Shown here in pieces: positions 1-7,819 of a stretch of 64,000 nt of DNA; within the stretch, counting starts at the first letter, position 1; the number at the start of each line of letters is the position of its first letter. Where the stretch lies: positions 1 to 64,000 of the forward strand of contig JAPKZK010000041.1 of assembly GCA_026393835.1 (NCBI GenBank), given 5' to 3'. The notes under the pieces were generated by a model. The model was not told the DNA's origin and did no database searches. It saw only the letters and a list, made by a program, of their open reading frames with translations. The position numbers and the translations under genes were made by a program. The DNA comes from Candidatus Aminicenantota bacterium (GTDB lineage: Bacteria; Acidobacteriota; Aminicenantia; UBA2199).

Positions 1-205
1 CCGGCCAACGATTTCACAATCCTTATAAAAAGGGGGGAGGCGATGGAAGGAACTCCTCGAAAAGGTACTGAGCCTGACGGTGTCCAGTACGGAATCTCAT
101 GGTATCGTCCTACAAAACGGCCCCCCGCGCCGCGGGGAAAAAATGGGGGGTTACCGGTCGATGGTCAATTGTTAATTGTTAATGAGTAATTAAAAATGGG
201 GATGG

Positions 206-229
206 AGGGGTTTGATAAATCAAACCCCT
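206..229 (-). terminator. hairpin downstream of the clostripain gene
   Basis: A perfect 10-bp inverted repeat (AGGGGTTTGA at 206-215, TCAAACCCCT at 220-229, 4-nt loop) lies about 15 bp beyond the stop codon of the minus-strand protease gene. On the minus strand a short T run follows after about 10 bases, so the T tract is not immediately adjacent. It may be a transcription terminator. The rest of positions 1-245 shows no gene, only GC-rich low-complexity sequence and a short AATTGTTAATTGTTAAT repeat. Confidence 0.5.
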
Positions 230-245
230 ACCGGGACATCCTCTA

Positions 246-1826
246 TCAGGGAATATTTACATAATATTGGTCTATCAACCAATTATCCCACTTTGAAAAA
301 CGGACAAAATCCACCGGCATGAAAGTATTGGACTCCTCATACCCGCTGTGATAAGGATCATTATTAAAAGCGGTCTTGTTCGGTGGGAAATAAATGGCTG
401 CCCCATGGGACCCGTCCATGGCTTCGTAATGCCCCTCGGCGATTACGAACTCCCCGATGGCAACCTTTAAATCATTCGCGGCCGTTTTAATATCCGCCGA
501 GGCGACCAGGCCCTGCACCCTATCGGCGAAATCCCATAAATCGGTTCCCCAGAACAGTTTGGGATACCCCGGGTCATGGTATGCCAGGGCGGCAGCCCGG
601 GCAGCTTTTATATTGGCCCACTCTCCCGTGGCTTTCATTGTAAAACCATTGATTTTTGCTACCAGGTTCTCCAACTTTGAAATGTCTACCGCGGATTGAG
701 TGACGGCTTCATCCGACGAGTAAGAAGCCACATAATCCGTTACGATAACCTTGCATAATGCTTTAGGGTCAGTTGAAGGCGCGGCGTTTAGCTTACTCAA
801 TATAGTATCGTAAGGCCAACCGTCATTGGGCTCAAAATATTCCGAACCGACCACATAGCCGGCCACGTTCCGCAAAGAGTACGCGACCTCCACCATGCCC
901 ATTAAACAAGCGTCGAAACCGACGATATCCAGTTTTGTAAACCCAATGCCCCGGTCATTTAAACTTTTCCCGGCGTCCTCGAGGGCTTGCTGCACCTCTT
1001 TCATGTACAATATATCGTCGTCGGTATCGTCCGAAGCAACGGCCTTGACCGGCCCGCTGCCCGCGCCGCCCCGGGCTTTTGCCGCAATGACTTCATCCGC
1101 CAGTTTCCCCATCCTTTTTCTCCAACCATTGCCATGATTCCAGATGACCAGGGCATAATGCTGCGCCGGGTAATTGGATATTCCCCATTCGACAAAATTT
1201 TGCAGGACCTTAGGGTCCCCCATGTTTTGCTCTCCCATATCCTGGAGCGGCGCCGTCGCTGGGTCGGCGCCCTTTTTGACCAGGAATCTCTTCGTACCGG
1301 TCCAATCTCCATAAGAATTATCAAAACCGGGAATCCTGTCCATCTGGACCAGGATATTGACCTGGGGCGACGAATCGACGCCGGCCATTTCATTAAAATC
1401 TTTTATGCCGGCCGATTCCAGGTTATTATCCGCGTCCAGGTACACCATGAATGTCCACTTACCCTCGTTCGGTTCAACGATAAAGTTCTTAGCGCTATTC
1501 CCGGAGCCGTTGCTATTGGTTACAGAGATGGGCCCCGTGGCGGCCCCCGAAGGCACCCTGACCTTGATGGCGGTTTCGGAAGCATAGGTAATATCACCCT
1601 GCGCAACCGGCGCCCCGGCAAATTTCACGGTATTCTCCTCCGGGACGCTTTTAAAATTCTTCCCTTCGATGGCGACCTCGACGCCGACAGCGCCCTTCTC
1701 AGGCGTAAAATTTGTAATAACGGGCGTACCGGGCGCGCTGGGCGCGCAGGCGGTCAACGCCAACAGACCGGCGATAAATAGCCCCCATGCAAATTTTTCC
1801 AAACATCCTTTGGTTTTTTTGTTCAT
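246..1826 (-). CDS. lipoprotein cysteine protease, clostripain (C11) family with IPT/TIG domain
   Basis: Predicted secreted, lipid-anchored cysteine endopeptidase. The N-terminus is a lipoprotein signal ending in lipobox LTAC (Cys27). Residues about 31-117 form an IPT/TIG immunoglobulin-like domain (TPVITNFTPEKG start, GPISVTNSNG end). Residues about 122-520 are the C11 peptidase: TFMVYLDADNNLE opens the domain, the catalytic His is H231 in VIWNHGNGW, and the catalytic Cys is C307 in FDACLMGM. Clostripain-family enzymes cleave after basic residues and often self-process; specificity here is inference. The ATG at 1826 is preceded by a strong AGGAGGAGG site. It is transcribed alone, divergently from the Lon-type protease gene, and its promoter carries three phased repeats, so it is probably regulated. 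Confidence 0.9.
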   Translation of the reverse strand: MNKKTKGCLEKFAWGLFIAGLLALTACAPSAPGTPVITNFTPEKGAVGVEVAIEGKNFKSVPEENTVKFAGAPVAQGDITYASETAIKVRVPSGAATGPISVTNSNGSGNSAKNFIVEPNEGKWTFMVYLDADNNLESAGIKDFNEMAGVDSSPQVNILVQMDRIPGFDNSYGDWTGTKRFLVKKGADPATAPLQDMGEQNMGDPKVLQNFVEWGISNYPAQHYALVIWNHGNGWRKRMGKLADEVIAAKARGGAGSGPVKAVASDDTDDDILYMKEVQQALEDAGKSLNDRGIGFTKLDIVGFDACLMGMVEVAYSLRNVAGYVVGSEYFEPNDGWPYDTILSKLNAAPSTDPKALCKVIVTDYVASYSSDEAVTQSAVDISKLENLVAKINGFTMKATGEWANIKAARAAALAYHDPGYPKLFWGTDLWDFADRVQGLVASADIKTAANDLKVAIGEFVIAEGHYEAMDGSHGAAIYFPPNKTAFNNDPYHSGYEESNTFMPVDFVRFSKWDNWLIDQYYVNIP

Positions 1827-1844
1827 GTTTTCCTCCTCCTATTT

Positions 1845-1898
1845 ATATTATCGATCATTTCTCGCCATGTCTTCACAATGTCTTCACTATGTCTTCAC
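1845..1898 (-). promoter_or_regulatory. promoter of the C11 protease with three 11-bp-phased direct repeats
   Basis: On the minus strand GTGAAGACAT occurs three times without change (1889-1898, 1878-1887, 1867-1876), one copy every 11 bp. The promoter-proximal copy contains a -35-like AAGACA (1868-1873), followed by a 17-bp spacer and a -10-like TAATAT (1845-1850). Transcription would start near 1838, leaving a leader hardly longer than the ribosome-binding site. Direct repeats on one face of the helix that overlap the -35 box are the usual layout for activation by OmpR/PhoB-type response regulators. The regulator is not identified. Confidence 0.6.
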
Positions 1899-2091
1899 GG
1901 CAAACGATCTAACCATATTATAGAATAAAAATATTTTTAAAGATAGTAATTTGAATTCAAAAACGATAACAAAATTCATTCAAGAGGGCTATCGACGAAT
2001 AATCCGGGAATATCGAAGGAAAGGTTGATTTTTTAAGCGGAACATTCTAAAATGACAGGGTAGAAAATTCAATTTAAAAAAAGGTGACCTA

Positions 2092-4530
2092 ATGACAAAA
2101 CAAAAGAATGAGACATTTAAAGAAGTACCCGTGGAACAATTAAAATGGCGCTGTGACCCTGAAACCCTGGGTTTCAAAACTATCCACGATATTACCGCCT
2201 GCCCGGATATTATCGGCCAACCCCGCGCAGTCAATGCCCTGCGCCTGGGCCTGGATATCGACAGCCAGGGCTATAACCTCTTTGTCAACGGCCAGCCGGG
2301 CACGGGCAGGAAAACGGCTATCAACTGCTTACTAAAGGAAACCGACCGCATTAACCGCATCCCGGATGACAAAATATATGTCAATAACTTCAAAAACCCG
2401 GATATGCCCACCCTGATCCGCTTAAAAGCCGGGGACGGCAGGAAATTCAAAAAAGCCATGGAACAATTTGTGGACCATCTACTCAAACATATCCCGGCAG
2501 TCTATGACAGCGAGAACTACCAGGGCCGGCGCAAAGAAAAAGTCGAAACGCTAAAAGCGAAACAAAAAGAATCGATAAAACATTTCGAGGAAGAAGCCGC
2601 CAAAGAAAACTTCGCCCTGGTACAAATGCAAATCGGCGCCATGGTACGGCCCGTGCTGCTGCCTTTGGTGGAAGGAAAACCGGTCAATTTCGACCGCATC
2701 AAGGAACTGGAAACCGAAGGCAAACTGTCCAAAGGAGACCTGGAAAAAATGGAAAAGACCCAGTCCACCCTGATGGACCAACTGGAAAAAGTTTTCGAAG
2801 AACTGAAGGACCAGGAAAAAGCAGCGACGGAACAACTGAAAACCCTGGACCGGGAAATGATTAACCCGGTGATCGATGAACATATCGATGAAATTAAAAA
2901 GTGTTACAAGTGCGCGGACATAGATAAATACCTGGAGGAAGTCAAGGAAAGCGTCCAGGAAGGCCCGGAACGATTTTCCCGGCTGGCGGAAGATAAGGAA
3001 GCGGCCCCCAAAGGAAGACCCGGGGAAGAAGGCGACCCTTTTACCGAATACCGGGTGAACCTGCTGGTGGATAACGACGACGCCAAACAAGCCCCGGTGA
3101 TTTTCGAAACGTCCCCTTCCTATTCCAATCTCTTTGGGACAGTGGAAATCACATTGGACCGGCCGGGCGGCGCCAGGACGGATTTTACAAAAATCAAAGC
3201 GGGTTCCTTCCTGAAGGCCGACGGCGGTTTCCTGATCGTGGAGGCCCTGGACATGCTGGTGGAACCGGGGGTGTGGCCGGCCTTTAAACGGGCCCTTAAA
3301 AACCGGCAAATGGAAATCCAGATTTATGCGCCGGTCTATATGGTCTCTATCTCGGCCATGAAGCCCCAGCCCATTGCTTGCGACGTGAAAGTGGCCATCG
3401 TGGGCGACCCCGAACTCTATCAATTACTCTACCACCAGGACCCGGACTTCAAAAAGATTTTTAAACTGCGCGCCGATTTCGATTCCGTGATGGATGTGAA
3501 ACCGGAAACCATCATGGACTACGCAAATTTTATGAAACGGATCGTGACCTGGGAAAAATTACTGTCGCTGGACAACAAAGCCGTGGCCGCGGTGGTGGAA
3601 TACGGCGTCCGACTGGCCGGGAAACAGAAAAAACTTTCCACCCAATTCAACCGGGTGGCGGATGTTCTCCGGGAAGCCAATTACTGGGCGCTGAAAGATA
3701 AAAAGAAAATGATCACGGATAAATATATCCATAAAGCCATCGAAGAGAAAAACCAACGTTCCGCGTTAGTGGAAGAGAAAATCCAGGAAATGATCGCGGA
3801 AGGGTCCATTATGATCGCCACTGAAGGGGGCGAAGTAGGCCAGGTGAACGGACTGGCGGTCTACGACATGGGCGATTATATGTTCGGCAAACCCTCGCGC
3901 ATCACCGCCAATGTGTCCGTGGGCGACGCCGGCGTCATCAATATCGAACGGGAAGCGCAGATGAGCGGACCGACTCACAATAAAGGCGTACTAATTCTTT
4001 CCGGCTACTTGCGCGCCCAATACGCCCAGGATAAACCGCTGGCCATGAGCGCCAGTCTCTGTTTCGAACAGTCCTATTCAGGCGTGGACGGCGATTCGGC
4101 TTCTTCCACGGAAATTTATGCGCTTCTTTCGGCGTTATCGGGTCTCCCGCTGCGCCAGGACATTGCTGTCACGGGCTCGGTGAACCAGAAAGGCGAAATC
4201 CAGCCTATCGGCGGCGTCAACGAGAAAATCGAAGGTTTCTTCGCCGTCTGTTCCGCCATGGGGCTTACGGGTTCCCAGGGGGTAATGATTCCCCACCAGA
4301 ACGTGGGGGACTTGATGCTGAAAGATGAGGTAATCGCCGCGGTAAAACAGGGAAAATTCCATATTTATCCCGTAAAATTGATCGACCGGGGGATTGAAAT
4401 TCTCACCGGCGTCCCGGCCGGTGCACGCCAGGAGGACGGTTCATACCCAGAAGGTACGGTGAACTACCACGTGGATGAAAAATTACGGTCTTTTGGTGAA
4501 AAATGGAAACAATATAAAATGGGGAAGTAA
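2092..4530 (+). CDS. Lon-type ATP-dependent protease (LonB/LonC-like, AAA_32 family)
   Basis: Predicted cytoplasmic AAA+ protease lacking the classical Lon N-terminal substrate domain. Walker A is GQPGTGRKT near residue 67. A long charged helical insert (about residues 140-300) follows. The Walker B-like segment is GGFLIVEALDML, with Glu-Ala instead of the usual Asp-Glu. The C-terminal Lon_C protease domain has the Ser-Lys dyad S669 (in DGDSASS) and K712 (in GVNEKIEGFF). At 812 residues it is normal for this short Lon family. The start at 2092 is supported by AAGGTGA a few bases upstream. The gene stands alone, divergent from the C11 protease; both handle proteins, but no functional link is shown. 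The repeat-containing gap 4531-4673 follows. Confidence 0.9.
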   Translation: MTKQKNETFKEVPVEQLKWRCDPETLGFKTIHDITACPDIIGQPRAVNALRLGLDIDSQGYNLFVNGQPGTGRKTAINCLLKETDRINRIPDDKIYVNNFKNPDMPTLIRLKAGDGRKFKKAMEQFVDHLLKHIPAVYDSENYQGRRKEKVETLKAKQKESIKHFEEEAAKENFALVQMQIGAMVRPVLLPLVEGKPVNFDRIKELETEGKLSKGDLEKMEKTQSTLMDQLEKVFEELKDQEKAATEQLKTLDREMINPVIDEHIDEIKKCYKCADIDKYLEEVKESVQEGPERFSRLAEDKEAAPKGRPGEEGDPFTEYRVNLLVDNDDAKQAPVIFETSPSYSNLFGTVEITLDRPGGARTDFTKIKAGSFLKADGGFLIVEALDMLVEPGVWPAFKRALKNRQMEIQIYAPVYMVSISAMKPQPIACDVKVAIVGDPELYQLLYHQDPDFKKIFKLRADFDSVMDVKPETIMDYANFMKRIVTWEKLLSLDNKAVAAVVEYGVRLAGKQKKLSTQFNRVADVLREANYWALKDKKKMITDKYIHKAIEEKNQRSALVEEKIQEMIAEGSIMIATEGGEVGQVNGLAVYDMGDYMFGKPSRITANVSVGDAGVINIEREAQMSGPTHNKGVLILSGYLRAQYAQDKPLAMSASLCFEQSYSGVDGDSASSTEIYALLSALSGLPLRQDIAVTGSVNQKGEIQPIGGVNEKIEGFFAVCSAMGLTGSQGVMIPHQNVGDLMLKDEVIAAVKQGKFHIYPVKLIDRGIEILTGVPAGARQEDGSYPEGTVNYHVDEKLRSFGEKWKQYKMGK

Positions 4531-4535
4531 AAAAC

Positions 4536-4660
4536 GAATGATGAATTATGAATGATGAATGATGAAAAAAACTGGGCAAGCGGTAAGAGTTTAGCGCTTA
4601 CCCTTAAACGATTCATCATTTATCATTCATCGTTCATCGTTCACCGTTCATCATTCCTAA
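4536..4660. repeat. ATGAATGATGA-type dispersed repeat with internal inverted symmetry
   Basis: Between two convergent genes lie tandem ATGAATGATGA units (about 4538-4567) and their reverse complement TTCATCATTTATCATTC (about 4610-4660), which could pair into a long stem. A shorter inverted pair, GGTAAG and CTTACC, sits inside. The same TCATTCATCATTC motif recurs at about 32325, 33536, 49888 and 53982, always between genes. It may act as a two-way terminator here. Confidence 0.5.
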
Positions 4661-4673
4661 GTCAGCAGTCAGC

Positions 4674-5024
4674 TTAATCGCTGATTTCCACTTCGATATT
4701 GGCATTGGGAGAGGAATAGCTTTCTTTGTTCGAGGTGATTTCCACTTCCCATTTGAAGTTGCCGACTTTGGTAGGGCCTTTATAAGTCCCGTTTTCCATT
4801 TTATTAACCTTGCAGGTCCTGTTTCCGATGGGGTGGTTAATAGCGAAACTAATGGTTACAACCTTCTGCCAGGACTCGATCCTGGGGAAATTTTTGGTCT
4901 CACCGGTATAAAAGGGATCCAATAATTTCTCCCAACGGTCCTCTTTCTTTTTAAAAACCGTCAATGAAGTCTCTGGGCTCTGGTTTAAATTGTTAATCAC
5001 AGTACCTTCAAAATAATGATTCAT
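4674..5024 (-). CDS. small hypothetical protein, 116 aa
   Basis: Not recognised. It is a soluble, strand-rich 116-residue protein without signal peptide, starting MNHYFEGTVINNLNQ and rich in Lys, Glu and Asn. The ending VEVEISD-like strands suggest an all-beta fold. The ATG at 5024 has an AGGAGG ribosome-binding site nearby, which supports it as a real gene. It has its own transcription unit, convergent with the Lon gene and divergent from the phosphatase-like gene. Confidence 0.6.
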   Translation of the reverse strand: MNHYFEGTVINNLNQSPETSLTVFKKKEDRWEKLLDPFYTGETKNFPRIESWQKVVTISFAINHPIGNRTCKVNKMENGTYKGPTKVGNFKWEVEITSNKESYSSPNANIEVEISD

Positions 5025-5181
5025 TTGCGACCTCCTACTATTTATTTTTTTTTAGCCGTGCTTTCAGGCTCACGAGATTTTTACAAACTTTGAAGATATA
5101 AATTTATCATTTCTTTGAGTTATCGTCAAGTGATATGGAAAAAAAAACAAAGGTGTGGTACGATTATGATGAGGAACATTC

Positions 5182-5766
5182 ATGAAAAACAGGTATTTAG
5201 CGAATTTGTTATTTTTGGCCATGGGGATCATCCTAACTTACCACGGGTACGGAACCGATGAAGTCGACGCCGTGAGCCGGGCCACCAGGGGATGGCAATG
5301 GCCGCCCTTCGGTTACACCTACCAGGTCACGGTAGTCCCGGGCATCGACGGTTATGTTATCGTATACAACGATAACCTCTACCGCGGCGGCGCGCTTTCA
5401 CCGGAAGCCGCCGGCCAGCTAAAGAATTTCGGCGTCAAAACCGTTATCACCATCGATCCGGATCCAAAACTGGAAAAAACAGTTAAAGCGGCGGGTTTAA
5501 AACCGGTCACGTTTACCTGGAAAAACCGCGGGATCATGCCCCAGGAAGACCTGGAACGGTTCCTGGAACTTATTAAAAAAAATGAAGCCCCCTTTTACCT
5601 GCACAGCAAGGAAGAAAACCAGGAGGCCGGCATCCTGGCGGCTATCTACCGGGTCCACGTAGAAAACTGGCCTTATGAGAAAACCATTATCGAATATGGG
5701 CGGGTCGGCGGCAGCCTGAAAGATGACGACCGCCTGCTGAGAGCAATAATGAAGAAGGAGCAATAA
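5182..5766 (+). CDS. exported tyrosine-phosphatase-fold protein with degenerate active site
   Basis: The first 20 or so residues form a signal peptide or membrane anchor. The body resembles bacterial dual-specificity/tyrosine phosphatases: NLYRGGALSPEAAGQLKNFG and VKTVITIDPDPK match the usual opening of the fold. At the position of the active-site loop HCxxxxxR the sequence is HSKEENQEA. The nucleophilic Cys is replaced by Ser142 and the phosphate-binding Arg by Glu148, so catalysis by the normal mechanism is not expected. It may bind rather than cleave phosphate groups. The following gene starts 4 bp after the stop, with its ribosome-binding site inside this gene, so the two form an operon. 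GAGGAA precedes the ATG. Confidence 0.65.
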   Translation: MKNRYLANLLFLAMGIILTYHGYGTDEVDAVSRATRGWQWPPFGYTYQVTVVPGIDGYVIVYNDNLYRGGALSPEAAGQLKNFGVKTVITIDPDPKLEKTVKAAGLKPVTFTWKNRGIMPQEDLERFLELIKKNEAPFYLHSKEENQEAGILAAIYRVHVENWPYEKTIIEYGRVGGSLKDDDRLLRAIMKKEQ

Positions 5767-5770
5767 GGCC

Positions 5771-7819
5771 ATGAAAATATTTACCGCCGTGGCTATTTTC
5801 ACCGCAGCGCTGCTGGCATCCGGGTCGATTCTCTTTTCCTCGGACGTTAAAAACCGGGACGAACCGGCGGCGGTAAAAAAAGGGGCGACCCAGGTCACAA
5901 TAAAAGGTTACAGTCGTAAATGGAAAGATGTCCGGAAGATTTCGCCGGATCGATATGGTAAACCGCGGAAGATGCGCCCCGTTTTGAACTTCCGGCGAAA
6001 TTTACCCATTGTCAACCGCGATAAAACCCCGGACCCCGTGGTTCAGAAAACGTTTACCGGGGAAAAAGGACCCCTGGAACGGACCTTAACCACGCCGTCG
6101 CCCGGCCGGGGTTACGAAGGTATGAGTTACACTTCCGGCGGCGCGGGTTGGCCCCCGGACGCCAACGGCGATATCGGCCCCGACCATTATGTGCAAGCCG
6201 TCAACACCTCAATCGGCATTTACAACAAGGGCTCCGGGGCCCTGGTTTCCGCCGCTTCCTTCAATGACTTTTTTGGCGGCGCGGGCTTTGCGGCGACCCC
6301 CTGCGACGACGATAATAATGGCGATCCCATCGTTCTTTATGACCGGTATGCCCAACGGTGGTTTATCCTGGATTTCGCCTGGGCCCCGTCGGAGACCGAC
6401 GGTTCCTATTTCTCCATTGCCGTTTCCGGCGGCAGCGACCCCACCGGCGCCTGGTGGCAGTATGCTTTCCGCGCCGACAGCACCCTACTGAACGATTACC
6501 CCAAATGCGGCATCTGGCACGACGGCATTTACATCGCCGCCAATATGTACCAATTCTCCGGGAGTTATCGATACGTTAAAATCTGGGCCCTCAAGAAGCC
6601 GGATATTTATAACGGCGTCTTAATCGCCCAGTACGTTACCGATCCCGGGATTTATGCCTATTCCATACTTCCCGGCAACGCCAAAGGCGCCGTTGCGCCC
6701 GCGCCCACGGACCCAAACTACATGTATGCCCTGGATGCCGGCGAATTCGGCGACGGGCGCGCGGATGCCATTTACACCTGGAAATACGCCGTCGATTGGA
6801 CCACGCCCGCCAACACCGCCTGGACGGGCCCCTCTTCCATGGCCACAGCGGCCTTTGGCGTGAGCGACGCCGGTATTCCCCAATTGGGCGCCGCCAATAC
6901 CCTGGATCCCCTTTATGACCGTTTAATGTATTCCGCTATTTATCGAAAATTCCCATCTTACGAAGCCGTTTACCTGTGCCACGCGGCCGATTCCTCCGGC
7001 GTCAGGGCCATGAGATGGTATGAAATTCGTATTTCCGCTGGGATTTCTTCTATTTACCAGCAGGGAACATATTCCCCGGATGCCAATCACCGCTGGATGG
7101 GCAGTATCGCCGCCGATAAAAACGGTAATATTGCCATGGGCTACAGCGTCTCATCTTCTTCCATGTACCCGGCCATCAGGTGCTGCGGGCGCCTGTCCAC
7201 CGATACACCGGGTGTCATGGGCCAGGGCGAGGCCACATTAATCGCCGGCGCCGGTTCCCAGACGGGCTTTAACCGCTGGGGCGATTACAGCATGTTGTCC
7301 ATCGATCCCATCGATGATGAAACTTTCTGGTATACCTCGGAATATTTATCGACCACCGGCGCTGACTGGAAAACATGGATCGGTGCGTTCAAAATAGCCG
7401 CGACTCCGCCCCCGCCGGACGATATTAACGACGCCGTCGATAATACCGCCTTAAGCTTTACCAACAGCGACGACGCCAATTGGGCCAGGGTAACCGACGT
7501 TTATTATTACGACGGCGATTCCGCCGGCAGCGGCGTCATCACCCACGGTCAATCCTGCTCCATCGAAACCGCCATCGCCCCCACCTCTTCCCAGGATGTT
7601 AAATTCTACTGGAAGGTCTCATCCGAAGACAGTTACGATTACTTAACGTTCTACATCGACGGCGTGCAGATAGACCGCATCTCCGGCGCCGTGGAGTGGA
7701 CGCAAAAGGTCTACAATGTCGCTCCCGGCAGCCATACGCTGAAGTGGACGTACTCCAAGGATTACAGCGTCAGCAGCGGGTCGGACACGGGTTGGGTGGA
7801 TAAACTGGAATTGCTTTAA
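5771..7819 (+). CDS. large secreted protein, WPPDANGDIGPDHY type, with C-terminal beta-sandwich
   Basis: An exported 682-residue protein of unknown function. Residues 1-25 are a signal peptide. A basic linker leads into a long domain (about residues 120-540) containing WPPDANGDIGPDHYVQAVN and repeated aromatic and Asp-rich turns. This suggests a beta-propeller-like surface protein, but I do not recognise a catalytic motif. The last 130 residues (FTNSDDANW, VKFYWKVSSEDSYDYL, GSHTLKWTYSKDYS) match a jelly-roll module common at the ends of secreted proteins. It is co-transcribed with the phosphatase-like gene 4 bp upstream. Its stop codon overlaps that of the convergent SMC gene by 4 bp. Confidence 0.6.
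   Translation: MKIFTAVAIFTAALLASGSILFSSDVKNRDEPAAVKKGATQVTIKGYSRKWKDVRKISPDRYGKPRKMRPVLNFRRNLPIVNRDKTPDPVVQKTFTGEKGPLERTLTTPSPGRGYEGMSYTSGGAGWPPDANGDIGPDHYVQAVNTSIGIYNKGSGALVSAASFNDFFGGAGFAATPCDDDNNGDPIVLYDRYAQRWFILDFAWAPSETDGSYFSIAVSGGSDPTGAWWQYAFRADSTLLNDYPKCGIWHDGIYIAANMYQFSGSYRYVKIWALKKPDIYNGVLIAQYVTDPGIYAYSILPGNAKGAVAPAPTDPNYMYALDAGEFGDGRADAIYTWKYAVDWTTPANTAWTGPSSMATAAFGVSDAGIPQLGAANTLDPLYDRLMYSAIYRKFPSYEAVYLCHAADSSGVRAMRWYEIRISAGISSIYQQGTYSPDANHRWMGSIAADKNGNIAMGYSVSSSSMYPAIRCCGRLSTDTPGVMGQGEATLIAGAGSQTGFNRWGDYSMLSIDPIDDETFWYTSEYLSTTGADWKTWIGAFKIAATPPPPDDINDAVDNTALSFTNSDDANWARVTDVYYYDGDSAGSGVITHGQSCSIETAIAPTSSQDVKFYWKVSSEDSYDYLTFYIDGVQIDRISGAVEWTQKVYNVAPGSHTLKWTYSKDYSVSSGSDTGWVDKLELL

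Noticed and set aside
987..1781. 264-codon open frame on the plus strand opposite the C11 protease
   Set aside because: It is the reverse shadow of a gene with clear signal peptide and catalytic motifs; it has no ribosome-binding site and a composition typical of antisense reading.
1990..2234. 81-codon minus-strand frame at the Lon start
   Set aside because: Overlaps the Lon promoter and start; no ribosome-binding site or domain.
2551..3423. 290-codon minus-strand frame opposite the Lon-type protease
   Set aside because: Phe- and His-rich antisense composition, entirely inside a well-supported gene.
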